From Symbiodinium natans (taxonomy: Eukaryota; Sar; Dinophyceae; Suessiales; Symbiodiniaceae): a DNA stretch of 64,000 bases. The stretch is taken from the NCBI GenBank assembly GCA_905221605.1, contig CAJNDS010002766.1, positions 220,830-284,829 of the forward strand. The letters run 5' to 3'. The notes under the pieces were generated by a model. The model was not told where the DNA came from. It did not search any database and saw only the letters and a program-made list of their open reading frames with translations. Shown here piece by piece: positions 10,761 to 21,099 of the stretch. Positions within the stretch are counted from its first letter, which is position 1; each line of letters opens with the position of its first letter. The translations under genes and the position numbers were made by a program.

Positions 10761-11259
10761 AGGCCTTTAAAGCCTTTCATTGAGCCCAGGCGCAAGGCTT
10801 GCGGACTTAACCCGGCGGCACCTCCGAGGGCCTCCCCCGTCGTCTGCAAAACATCTCCTCGGGGAGAACGGGGCAGGTGTCTGACTGGGGCTACAATTAC
10901 GAGCAGAGTACGTCTTGCTGTGGTGACATTTGCTGCGGGTTTTCTGATCGTTTTAACAAGGCCCGTCCTAACATTTTACAATGAACCCATAAGCCCTACA
11001 AAGCCTATGTGCTCACAGCCTTGGGCCCCTGAAGCAACCCTTCTAAGCCCCCGGAAATTTAAAAGGAAAGGCTTTTTTGGCACCCATCTCCTGGGATCAT
11101 TCTCACAAACCCGGGAGGCGCCAGCGGCAGAGGCTGTGTCTGGCACCATACGACACTCGAAAGGCCATTCTGCATGCTCGTCTAATTTGCGGTGTATGTG
11201 AAGTGGGCTTATACAGAATATAAACCAAGGTGGTGGGGCTAGGTCTGCAAGTAACCTTA

Positions 11260-12060
11260 GGTCACGGCGTGGTCCCGAAGCTACTCTGTGATGGTGTTGA
11301 AGCTACCAGTTCCTGGCCTCTGTTCACATCGTTCCTTCTAGAGCTTCCGTGTCGTGTCCAGTGTCTCTACTTCAGTTGACTCTTGATGGCTGGTGGAATC
11401 ACGGACGGATCCACAAGCATGGAAGTTCGAGGCTTCTTGGAGAAGCTACAGCTCATCTGCCTCCTACCTTGTCTATAAGTGCCAGAAGCGCCCGCCCGCA
11501 GGAGTTAAGATCCCACTCCCATGGAATCCACAAGCATGGAAGTTGGAGGCTTGGAAAAGTTACCTCTACCTGCAATCTTGTCTCTAAGTGCCAGAACCAA
11601 TTCCTCCCAAGCGCCGGACGTCCGCCCGCATGAGTTAAGATCCCGCTCCCATGGCAAGGCCTTTTGACAGGCACAGGGCACGTTAGCTTTGAAAGTCTTC
11701 TGCTTGGGTGAGACATGGTGAGACATAGTTGCATATTGCAGGCCGGCTACCAACTAATTAAGCATAGGCATGGAGGAGCATCCCCCAGAGGCTTGGGAGA
11801 TTCCTTGGGGCGGGTTTGTTCGGAGCCCTTGCACGATGCGAAGCGAGCCGGGAGACCGCATCCCCGAGGGAAAAGCAAATGTCCCACCCACACCCCGAAT
11901 TTTCGGGGCTGCGGTCTCCCCTTGTGTTTTCTTCTCAACAGCTTCGGGCTCCGAAGCCAAACCCACCAAGAGGCACGTCTGTGCCACTTTGCGGCTTCTG
12001 TTCTGCCAGGCCCTCCGTGGCCTCTGCCGGGGGCCACTTCTTCGATCGGAGTGTAGCCTG
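11260..12060. repeat. R7 spacer block with conserved hairpin
   Basis: Copies at 32400-33075 and 56800-57500. It contains GTGCCAGAAGCGCCCGCCCG-type and TTGAAAGTCTTCTGCTTGGG sequences and an 18-bp inverted repeat: arms 11850-11867 (GGGAGACCGCATCCCCGA) and 11903-11920, one mismatch. The loop holds another small palindrome (CCCCGAATTTTCGGGG). The region from 12062 to 12545 has only degenerate CCCTAAA and CCCTATAAA words. Confidence 0.75.
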
Positions 12061-12545
12061 AGTCCTAAACCCTAAAATCCTAAACAACTAAACCCTAAAC
12101 TGAAGAGCCTTCAGCTCCCGGGCAGATGCTTGGAAACAACACGAGGAGCGCTCTTGGGGAATCTCGAATTCTGCGCGCTTGAAGACCTCAATTCTCAAGC
12201 CTATGAACCCTATAAAACCCTGTAAACTGTAAACCCTATGAAGCCGGATAAATAAACCCGGATAAACCCTGTCAGCCCTATAAAGCCTGTAAACCCTGCA
12301 AACTGAACTCGACAGAAAATCCTAAACCCATCTAAACCCATCTAAACTGTTTTGCGGGAGACTTTCCTGGGCTGGGCGGTCCCTCCCTTCGGAGGGCCAA
12401 AGGATTGAATGTGCGAGCGCTGTGGGCATCCGCAGTGTCTTGATTTGTTGTTGGTTGGCCCTTAAAGCCCTCTAAGACATATTCACAAACTAAGATCCTC
12501 TTAAACCACGCGTTGGCAGGATAAAGTTCCCAATTGACGTCTTAG

Positions 12546-12632
12546 CTATAGGTGCTTCCACAGCAGGATCATGCGCTGCGGGCGGAGCCTCAGATCTTGC
12601 ATCGCCCGATCCCGAAAAGCAGCGGCGACTGC
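12546..12632 (-). CDS. Gene B terminal exon
   Basis: Follows GATGCAG and reads AVAAAFRDRAMQDLRLRPQR, then MILLWKHL and TAG. In genes C (33582-33644) and D (57728-57790) the stop comes directly after PQR, so B has lost that stop and gained eight residues. It is a half LRR capping the array. Confidence 0.65.
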   Translation of the reverse strand, partial: AVAAAFRDRAMQDLRLRPQRMILLWKHL

Positions 12633-15600
12633 CTGCATCAACGAGAAGAAATGCACATCTCTGTGGTGCATTTGTAGGGAATGAGGGAATGAAGTATGGG
12701 GGGCCCTTGCGTGAAGATGACATACTACCATGAGGGTTCCATATAGCAACCACGAAACTGATCTACCCGCCCATACCTGCATACCCAACCCTGGTTTTGG
12801 AAAGTCCTTCGGGTGTTCGCACAAACCCAGGCACGTGGATCGCAGTCCAATGGAAGTCGTAATGATGATAAGAGTGGTGATCCACTAAATGATAGTAGTC
12901 AGCATTACTATATGATTCTGACCGTGATGAATAACAACACTTATTCTCATGATAGTGCTGACAGTGCTGATGAGAATAAGCTGACATCATGTGAACAATA
13001 CATACAACTGATCATTGTTGTCTCCGGCGACCCAGCAACCTGTGACTGAACCACCTAGCCAGCGAAGAATCTCAGCATTGGTGTAAGCGGAAGCACGCTT
13101 CCCTGACCTCCACGCCGGTGTCGCTGAGGGAATTCGTGTGGAGTAAGAGCATGTTGAGCAACTTGTTGTCGCAGAGGCCACGGGCCACTGCCTGCAGCGC
13201 GAGAGGGATCCCGGAGGCGCGGCAGGTATCTTCTTGACTTCTCTTGCTTGAAACTCCATGTGTCGCCGTGTAACGCAGAGCCCTGACGTCCTTCAGATTC
13301 CTTCAGCAAAGACAGCCAAGACCGACTTCTGAGGGTCGGCTACTTGTGAGGGAGCCGACTCGTGGACCCGAGGATGGCTTCTGAACTCCAAGAAGCTCCA
13401 ACTGCCCTAAGCCGAAGAACGCCAGACAACACAAAGACAAAGCCCGCGCCTCTGCTCCCACATCGCTGATCCGATTTTGATCCAGAGTCAGCGTGCTCAA
13501 TTGCGGCATTGCAGGTAAGGCACCAGCCAAGGCCTGCACAAGCACGCGGGAGCTGGGCAGCACTTCGCTTGCTTCAGTTCGGGAACAAAGCGTTGGCTTG
13601 CTGTGCTGAATGCTGGGGCCATTCACCCAACTTGCTGGCCTGCACAGGAGTAGCTACCCTTCGTCAACACGAATCCCTCAGAGGCTGCCAAGCGAGACAT
13701 TGGCGAAAGACACAAGATTCGCGGAGCCGAGCCGAGCTGTGCATGATGCCTTTGCCCCGACTCTGTGAAGCTGCGTTGAAGTTTTCTCGCAGACATGCTA
13801 TTTCGCTCGGTCGCTCGGTTCCAAACTTGGTCCCTGCCTCATGTTGCTCCAGGATTCTCTCTCAAGCCCACTGAGCCCCGCATCCCCCAGTCTCAGGACC
13901 AGGTGCATTTACGACAAGGAAATGTTGGGTACCGTTGTGAAGGATAATTAATGGCTGATGATTTGCAGTGTGCATGGCTCCATCTGCCAAAATAGAATTC
14001 CTCACGTGCTGGCACTGACTCACGAGTCCCTTTAAAATCAGCAACTGTTGAGAGTTTGACAAGGCCTCCGAAGTTTGTAGAACAAACTTGTACGCCGTTC
14101 TTTCTGGGAGATGAGCCTATATAGACCTCTTCCTGAAATCTTTAGCCCCATTGAGAAGCCGCCACAACTGAGACGGAGGATCAGCATGTCAGGCTTGTCC
14201 TGTGCGTATTGCTGCTTAGTACTGGCTGGTGCCGTGGTTGGCGCTTGAGCGTGTCGGAGTTCGGGGGCCCTGGGCTTGGTGATTTTCCTGGGCCCGGCTG
14301 CCGGGCTCAGAAACCAAAAGTCGTCAAAAGACGAAAACAGAATGACAACGCACCACCACGAGCATGAATAGGGGGCGGGCGGAACAGTGCACCACTACAG
14401 GAAGTACACGCACCATGGAGCAACCTGCCTCCACCATCCCTGACGAGGGGATACGATTTGGATACGTCTTGGAGGCCAGCAGCGTTTTCAAGTTGCCCTT
14501 GGGTCTTTGAAAAGGGAGTGAAGTGGTGTCTTGTCGTTAAGATCTGTCTACAGGGCACAGACCTAAGCCCAACCCCCTCCTGCGCTGCTTTTGCCAACAG
14601 AATGCACAGCTCCCCGACTCTTCGACCCTGGGGCCTGCCAACTCTTGAAGCCTCTGATAACCCCATGTAGAAACTGCCAGAACTGAGATGTCTGGCTGGA
14701 AGGTGCTCGGCATCGGTTTCGTGCTGGAGCGCATCATGAGTTTCGTTAGGAGTGGCGCAGGCTTGACAGTGTAGGTGTTCAAACACTGGGCTTGGTCTAT
14801 CTTGCCTCGGCTCAGACAAAAGCACAACATCAAATGAGACCAAGTCCCCCGCCAGATTCGATTTGGAAGACCCGAGGTCGGTATCAATGCTACTTAACTT
14901 CAGTACTTCAGTACTGTCTATGCGGAAAGCTGATGTCTACTTCTACAGCCCGCAGGGCTTCACAAAACGCGCTCGCTTACGAAGTCTTCTGTGACATTTC
15001 CACAGCGGCCCAGCCTGGGCTCCAGAGTCTCCGATGGCGTTATTCGCCAGATTCAGCTCCTTCGCCGGGAGGGGGCTGGTAGGAATGCGGACTTGCGGCA
15101 TGCAAGCTCGGCAGAAGACGCGGGCGCACGGCGATTTTGAGGCTTGCTGCTACCCTGGGCTTCAGCATTGGGGCGATTCAGACCGAAGCTTCGGGGCAGA
15201 TATCTCGCACTGCACCGCCTTGAGTTTTTTTTAATGAAGTCAACAGACGTGATGACTATGCACAAGCTATGCCGCCATATCCTTCCAAGATGCCTTGCAA
15301 GCTGACCGACCGTGGTTAAGCACTATCGTTGTCGTTGTGATACACCATGCTTTGCACCGGAAACTCCTTATGGGGCCCTCTTAGCCAGAAACCCTAAACA
15401 TCCCGAAGCCCTAAACCGATGAGGAAGCGCGGCTAGGCAGCCCATGAACCCACAGCTTCGACAGAGGCTCCAAGATCCCTTTCAAACTTCGGGGGGGAAG
15501 ATTCCTTCAACTCGCGGTATTTAGGGTTCAGGCCTTTATAGGGTTTGGAGGAACCCTACAGCAATTTAAGGAATTGTCCTTGCTTAAGGGCTTTTGAGCT

Positions 15601-18600
15601 ACCCTTCACATTTGATCAGTCAAACCCGAATAGCATGCCGCTCCCAAGCAGAGCTCCCCGGCGACCTTTACAAACCCCGGCGGAGACTGGCAACTGGCGT
15701 CCTCGATGTTCGGGAGAGCTTTCAGTGCATCTCCCAGGGCCTCTGCACACGAGGAAGTTTGGGGAGAGCGGGTCTTGGAAGTTGGGAGCGCCATGTCCCG
15801 AACTTTGACTCGTCACAGTCCGAGGCTCTCAGGATAACTCCGCAGGAAAGGCTTTTTTGTACGCACTTAAGACGGAACAGGCAGTGCCCCTGCGCCGAAC
15901 AAATCCCAACTTGATCAACTCCAGGCCTCCGTCCCCGCATCACCAAAGCCGTTGTTGTCCAGGCTTAGGTCTCGTAGGCCCTTGTGGTCTGCGAGGCCCT
16001 CGGCGATGGCCTGCGCACAGGCAGAAGTGCACCTTCGGCCCTGAAACTTGCCATCACGTCGCCGGACGTCTAAACATATCTTCAGCTCCGAACCTTTTCC
16101 CCCTCCCAAGGCCTGGAGGCCGCTGTCGCCGATGCGATTGCCGTGGAGCCACAGCACCCGCAGCGAGGAGTGGCCACCCAGACCAGCTCCAAGGGCCTCC
16201 GCAGACGACCGAATCTATGGACTCTTTTGTCTTTTGGAAACGGTGTAGGCATCATGGCCTGGCCGGGCAAGTACCCTTATCCGGGGATTCTATAGGATAG
16301 CCAAGTTCTGTTTCCTAGGCTTAGCGGCACGTAGTTGTAGAACCCTCCCACAAAGTGGGAAAGTCCTTGCTGAAACCCCAGGCATATCCTCTTCGCAGGG
16401 TCTCCCGCACCCGACCCCCCCTCCCCCGCGGGCTCGCGTATGCAGGCCAACAAAGGGGCGTAGAGTACCGACATCTTTCTATTCGCATAATATACATATA
16501 TACAGACGAAAGGAGGTTAAACGTTCATGGCCGTAAGAAACTATATGTATTGCAAGTTATGCTTGGCGCAGGACCAGTATTGGACTTGTGACAGTACTTC
16601 AATGGGCAAGATCTGATATTTTTGATCCTTAAGGGGGTTGTCGGTGCGAAGCAAGGGTGTGGCAGATAGCCTCGCCTCTTAGGGGGTTGTCGGACAAGAA
16701 AGGGTATTGCAGACATCTTGGTGTTCTAATTGTGGATCTCTTACGGGGTTGCCGATGCTGCAATCAACAGCATATCCGGAAGCCGAGTGTGGTGTAGGTA
16801 TGTGAATGCGGCTTGCAGCTATCTCAAGTCTTTCCAGATGCAGTCACGTCGAACCTTAGCGTGTTCCACGTGCTGCTCAACAACAGGGGGGTGCGACAAC
16901 AGCTTGACAATAGCGTGTTCCACGTGCTGCTCAACAACAGCGAGGTGTGGTGGGGTTTGGGGGGGGAAGGGGGGGGGGTGGGGGGGCTGATAATAGCGTC
17001 AACAACAGCGGGTGGGTGCGGGGGGGGGGTGGGGGCTTGATAATAGCGTGTTCCACGTGCTGCTCAACAACAGGAAGGTGGAAAGGACGTGCTTCTCGAC
17101 AACAGTGGGGTGTGGGGTGGGGCGGGGGCTTGATAATAGCGTGTTCCACGTGCTGCTCAACAACAGCGTGTTCCAGAGCAACTGACCAACGTACTTTGGA
17201 TGTAACATGCATTCTTGGCGCGAAGTGATCGTGCTGAGGTTTTTGGCACTTCCGGTTTGCTGACTCCATCTGCCATCTGCCAGAGACTCTCACATGCTGG
17301 TGACCTTTATAGGGCAATCTTTACTATAGATTAAGGTTTTGCTTTGGCATTGTCTAGCAGATGGACGGAGGCTCATCTCCGTGGAGCTTGGTCCGGGCTT
17401 CTCCCCGTGGCCCGCCCAAGGTCCTGATGCCTTCCTGCACGGCTCGAGCCTTTAAAGGGGGTTATGGCCTGATTGGCTAGATTTGGCCGTCCACATGTTT
17501 GCTCGCGAATGGACGCCCTGGTCTGCTGGTCTTTCATTTTCTCCAGTGACGTGTCGCAGCCTCCTTGCTGGAAATCCATGCCGATACCCTACTGCAACCT
17601 CGCCGCAGACCATGGATACCCACATGTATCCACAGGCCACCGCAACAAAAATCGCTTTTCAAAATGCCTCAAGGTGTGCGCAGCTTTTGCCAGCGGTCCC
17701 TAAGGGCTGCCATCGTTTGAAGTCTATAGACCTCTTCCTCAGCTAGCTCCATTGAGAAGCCGCCACAACCGAGATGGAGGACCAGCATGAAAGTTTCCTC
17801 CGGTGCGTTTTGCTTTTTAGTACCGGTTGGTGCTTGACTGCGTCGTAGTTTGGGCCCTGGGTTTGGCTTATCCCAGCCCGGCTGCCGGGCTCAGAAAGCA
17901 AAATCACCAGAGGACAGAAACACAATAACAGTGCACCGCTACAGGAAGTGCACGGACCACGGAGCAACCTGCCTCATCCCTGAGAGTCTAGATGCAACTT
18001 GTCGAGTTTTCGGCATGAAGCAGTGTCTTGTCTCAGTCGTTTACATTGATTCCGAGTTTTTGCAAGACTCTGCAATTACTTAGTTGTGCGGGAGATTGGC
18101 TCCTGCCGCTGGAAAGCCCCCTCCCAAACGTTTCGAGGGCCTCCACACGACGTCAGATCTTGACAGGACACGCAAGCCCACAGCGGCACCCTGCATCCCG
18201 TAGAATGTGTAAATGCAGTCCAGATCTCTTTATATTCCAGCCCTCCCGTGCGATCACGGCAAAACGCTTTGGATGAGTATTTGCAAGCTCCATGAAGCAA
18301 ATCCCGATAGAAATCGTCTCTGACCACATGCATCCACATGCCACCTCAACAAAGGCATCGACAAGAGCCTCCTGAACACGTTCTGTGCACTTTCTCCTTT
18401 GCCCAGCACCCACTCCTCCCACCCCCCGGGCCCGTTTTAACACAGAGGTGGGGACTGGGCGCCGAGCCTATTTGGGCTCCAAGAAGTTTGTCCAGTCTAG
18501 TCGCCACTTTCAAAACCCAACGCTGCTTCAGCAAATCTTCAGATTAAAAATGATGAAAATTTAAGAAACGATCTTCGTTTCAAGGCTCAGCCCACGAAAT

Positions 18601-21085
18601 TTGGCAATGAGTCGTGCCGCCCTCTCGAATGGCAGAAGACCCGCGCCAGCCATCTGAAATGTTGGACTTCAAAAAGCTTCCGGAGTCGGTGTGACAGGGC
18701 TTAGGCTTCCTGCTTTCTTGTGGATCTTTCATACCCTCAAGAAGCGCCACGAAAATCGGGGAGGACACCGCAGAGAACCCGTCCCCACTTTCAAGAGGCG
18801 GCCACACTTCGGGAGAGGCAGAGCAGGCAAAGCGGGTGCACCCCCACCTCGGCCTCTGCGTCTCCGAAGCCGGAGTTTGTCAGGTTCAGCTGCCGCAGGC
18901 GGCTCCAGGGCAGCGCGCGCACCAGGGCCTGGCGCGAACAAACCAACAAAAAGAAGGGGCCTGAAAAGGGCTTATTCGTGCTTACAGAAAATGAGGGAGG
19001 CTCGGGGCATGCTCTGTAGGGGGCGCGCGCTCTCCTGCCTGGAAGGCCTCGCCGGTCAGCTCGCTCCTGGCCACTTCCACCACCTCCACCCGCTCGTAGT
19101 GCGGCAGCGCCCGGGCCAGCACCTGCACCTGGGCTTCGGGCAGATGCCCCAGATTCAGTGCCGTGGCCTCGGCCGCCTTCTCCCGAAAGACCTTGGCCTG
19201 GAGTTGCAGCACCGGCTCCAGGTCCGACCGGTGCGTGAACTTCAGGGTCCCCCTCTCCGCTTGGGCGCGGAACTCCGAGGGCGCCATGGGCGCCTCGCAG
19301 TTCCGGCCTTCGCGGAAGGGGATCCTGATGCTCTTCCAGGAGGCTTTCCGCGCCAGTGACCACTGGATCTCCGCCATGCACCAGCCGCGCTCCCGGTACG
19401 GCGTGCTGTTCCGGTGCAGCTGCCGACAGGGCGGGCGGCAGCCCAAGTGGCATCCCGGCCCGCAGCTGCCTGTCTCGTCCGTGTCGCGCAGATCGGCCAG
19501 CGCCACCTCCGCCACGGCGTTCTTGGGGAGGTAGAAGACCTTAGCGGTCCCGGACAGCTCGGGCCCGGGCCGGTCGTGGAGGCCCGGCGTCAGGTCCTCG
19601 ATCCTTAGCGACCAGGTATGGTCATGGGCGTACAACAGGTGCATGTGGGCCATGCCCTTCGCGAAGTAGACGTCCTGACGGAAGCGCATCTGTAGGCATC
19701 GCAGGCCCTCATGTCCCCACGACCCCCCCCCCTCAAGAGAAAGCAACGCAGAAAATGGCACAAAAACGACGCATGGCTCAACTCTACGCTCAGCCCTGTC
19801 CAAGCCCATCCTGCTCTTCAGTTCTTGGGAATTGGTACAGCGACATGTAATCCACAAAGATGGCCGCCTGGCACGTGTCCGCATTTGGCGCTGCACTTTA
19901 CTCACATGCATCTAGCCATGATCTGAAAGGCTTCTTAGGGGTGTGGAGGCAGCAGGCAACAAGCTGCTCTCAGCTGTTCAAAGATCGGCTTTTTGGGAGC
20001 CTCAGGGCATCTCAGGGCTCCACTCGCACATGCGAAATGACCTTCCCTACCTTGAAAAAAATGTGTTCCGAGCAGTGACCAGTTGCGCCTCCCAGTCCTT
20101 GGCGAGGTTCTGGGCGGGGGCGATCTTCTGCAGGATCTTCGCGAAGGTGTCCAGTGCTTCTACAAGCACTCGCAGCCTCACTGCAGCGGAAAGTGACAAC
20201 AGAAGAGGAACTAGTCTCTTCAAAATCAGACAAAGGGATGGCTACTGCACACAGTTTACAGTTACAGATTGCGAACCTGAGCCACTGAGCTGGGGCTCCC
20301 TGCTGGAACCTGGCCACGTCCGGGATCTCGCGGCTTTCCCACGAGTGAGAGAGTGCCATGACCGAGAAGCGGTGGGTTAAACCCTCCTGGCCGCCCGGCA
20401 GCTTCGCCTCCAGCTCCTCCTGGGCCAGCAGGGCCGGGCGGCCGTCCTTCGTCCGCATGCCCTCGGCTTCCTGGCGCCGGGGCATGGTGCGGCCCTCGGC
20501 CAGGAGCTCCCGGAGGAAGTCGGCGCGGACGAGCCGCACCTTGGCATCCCGGCAGTACGCCAGCAGGCCGTCCTCGTCCCGCAGGCTGTAGACGGCTGCC
20601 TGCGCAGCCTGCGCAGGCGCGGCGAGCTTGCCAAGCTTGGGGTACTCAAAGTCTCAAAGTAGCGAGCGCGTGACGTGAAGCGATGTTGCGATGATCTCTG
20701 GAGACTTGGTTTTTGGGCATCCATTCACGACGTGACTGAGCTACACGCTCAGCATGAACACGAACACTTGCTGCTAGAAGCACCACAATTTGGTCGGAGC
20801 GACTCTCCCAGACAAGTAGACGGCGTACAGTAGCAGCTTGAAGGGGGCGCGTCTGCGAAGAAACCCTCAAGAGAAGCCGCGTGGCCTCGGCTTTGGACTC
20901 CGGCTCCTATGACGCTCTCCAAAGCTGCTCTCTGCAACCCACTTGCAGCGCACACATCCCCGATACTGCGCCGCAGCCACTATAAACCCAGAACCGCCCT
21001 TCGTCCTCCTTGGCGGGCTCGAAGGGCTCTGCGGCTTTCTTGGCGATAAAACGTAGAACCGGGTCCTGCACCAAACTGCTCACAC
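12546..21085 (-). CDS. HET-like/LRR protein gene B
   Basis: Exons in transcription order: ~21085-20995 (acidic, tentative), 20644-20310, 20176-20051, 19867-19811, 19674-19039, 18928-18848, 16196-16113, 16010-15927, the split LRR 15740-15702 + 15059-15015, 13533-13450, 13191-13108 and terminal 12632-12546. The N-terminal part carries the same HET-like blocks as gene A (ALSHSWES, FVDYMSLYQFPR, YRERGWCMAEIQWSLAR); the C-terminal part is a run of 28-residue LRRs. The length would be roughly 600 residues. I join the N-terminal module to the LRR exons because strand, order and phase 0 agree and because the same arrangement recurs in gene C; the 2.6-kb and 1.5-kb introns make this an inference. The terminal exon differs from C and D: RPQR continues as MILLWKHL before the stop. 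No transcript evidence is available here. Confidence 0.6.
13108..13191 (-). CDS. Gene B LRR exon
   Basis: 84 bp, phase 0, after CTGCAG and before GTCAGG. It reads LLNMLLLHTNSLSDTGVE at its LRR core. It is orthologous in position to 34035-34118 (gene C) and 58350-58433 (gene D). Confidence 0.75.
13450..13533 (-). CDS. Gene B LRR exon with GC donor
   Basis: 84 bp, phase 0. The core reads LSTLTLDQNRISDVGAE. The donor is GC (GCAGAG|GCGCGG), while the equivalent exon of gene C (34360-34443) has GT (GCCGAG|GTGCGG). Confidence 0.75.
14240..14480. repeat. Dispersed intronic repeat with GC-rich palindrome
   Basis: It contains GGGCCCGGCTGCCGGGCTCA followed by CAGTGCACCACTACAGGAAG. Other copies lie at about 17830-18010, 36340-36445, 38080-38300, 41240-41460, 44940-45090 and 59265-59410 (the last two with a degraded palindrome). 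In the 36-kb copy the palindrome is perfect: nine paired bases around a single T (36392-36410). It may be a MITE-like or RNA-hairpin element. Confidence 0.75.
15015..15740 (-). CDS. Gene B split LRR (exons 15740-15702 and 15059-15015)
   Basis: A 39-bp exon (ALGDALKALPNIE) and a 45-bp exon (ELNLANNAIGDSGAQ) together give 28 residues, one LRR. The inferred donor of the first is GAG|GAC (GA type) and that of the second GCCCAG|GCTGGG (GC type). The same 13+15 split occurs three more times with this sequence: 42696/42039, 39547/38885 and 60045/59807. Confidence 0.65.
15927..16010 (-). CDS. Gene B LRR exon (type b)
   Basis: 84 bp after TGCGCAG, GC donor GGAG|GCCTGG. It reads AIAEGLADHKGLRDLSLDNN at its start and GFGDAGTE at its end. 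Confidence 0.8.
16113..16196 (-). CDS. Gene B LRR exon (type a)
   Basis: 84 bp after GCGGAG, GC donor CTCCAG|GCCTTG. The core reads SLRVLWLHGNRIGDSGLQ, a textbook RI-type LRR. Confidence 0.8.
16500..16830. repeat. Intronic repeat with tandem GGGGGTTGTCGG units
   Basis: Roughly 55-bp units, each with GGGGGTTGTCGG then GGGTATTGCAGATA, repeat two to three times. Copies lie at 37200-37530 and 40310-40640; a truncated one is at 43475-43600. It is part of the LRR-cassette introns. Confidence 0.75.
16850..17175. repeat. CACGTG-containing tandem repeat with G tracts
   Basis: The word GTTCCACGTGCTGCTCAACA recurs four times, separated by runs of G and TTGATAATAGC. A second array lies at 43839-44170. 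Short frames on both strands (for example VFHVLLNN) are by-products of the repeat. Confidence 0.85.
17330..18174. other. Intron block between LRR1 and LRR exons of gene B
   Basis: Closely matches 44330-45269 in gene C. It includes a copy of the palindrome repeat. No conserved exon is seen; the long plus frame at 44343-44699 is not open in the 17-kb copy. Confidence 0.5.
18848..18928 (-). CDS. Gene B exon: first separate LRR
   Basis: 81 bp, phase 0, GT donor. It reads ALVRALPWSRLRQLNLTNSG, then FGDAEAE. Confidence 0.75.
19039..19674 (-). CDS. Gene B exon: RGWC block and embedded LRR
   Basis: 636 bp, open, GC donor (CCAG|GCAGGA). It has MHLLYAHDHTWSLRI, GSCGPGCHLGCRPPC, YRERGWCMAEIQWSLAR and an LRR ending VEVVEVARSELTGEAFQ. 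The core is near identical to gene A, while the LRR strand has diverged (VEVARSEL against VEVDNSEL). Confidence 0.8.
19811..19867 (-). CDS. Gene B exon: FVDYMSLYQFPR block
   Basis: 57 bp, identical in amino-acid sequence to the gene A exon. Acceptor GCCAG, inferred GA donor. Confidence 0.75.
20051..20644 (-). CDS. Gene B exons: ALSHSWES block (20644-20310) and helical segment (20176-20051)
   Basis: The first exon is open from YPKLGKLAAP through YSLRDEDGLLAYCRDAKV to ALSHSWESREIPDVAR and exits in phase 2. A short duplication (TGCGCAGCC) adds three residues relative to A and C. The second exon restores the frame with LRVLVEALDTFAKILQKIAP. Confidence 0.65.
20995..21085 (-). CDS. Gene B candidate 5' exon, acidic
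   Basis: Reads SLVQDPVLRFIAKKAA, then EPFEPAKEDEGRF, open, after TGTGTGAG. Only the acidic half is shared with genes A and C. The start codon of the gene is not located. Confidence 0.4.
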
Positions 21086-21099
21086 AGAGGTCAGGGAAG

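Larger units (their letters stand above)
1..18174. repeat. Segmental duplication unit 1
   Basis: The first bases (AAGCCCACAGCGGCACCCTG...) recur at about 18175 and 45270, and long blocks follow in the same order in each unit. Unit 1 holds gene A's N-terminal module, spacer blocks R1-R7 and, at its right end, the LRR exons of gene B. Copies differ by many substitutions and indels, so the duplication is not very recent. The left edge may lie outside the window. Confidence 0.85.

Noticed and set aside
10563-11201. 212-codon plus ORF
   Set aside because: The homologous sequence in units 2 and 3 shifts frame and has stops; no motif, composition unlike the confirmed exons.
14307-14843. 178-codon minus ORF, with identical 97-codon frames at 38.4-38.7 and 41.5-41.8 kb
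   Set aside because: Identity is explained by the recent cassette duplication; it lies in an LRR-gene intron, overlaps the palindrome repeat, and the frame differs at 14.6 kb.
16857-17170. Repeated frame VFHVLLNN as a protein repeat
   Set aside because: Open only because of the repeated 28-bp word; G-tract lengths change the frame between units.
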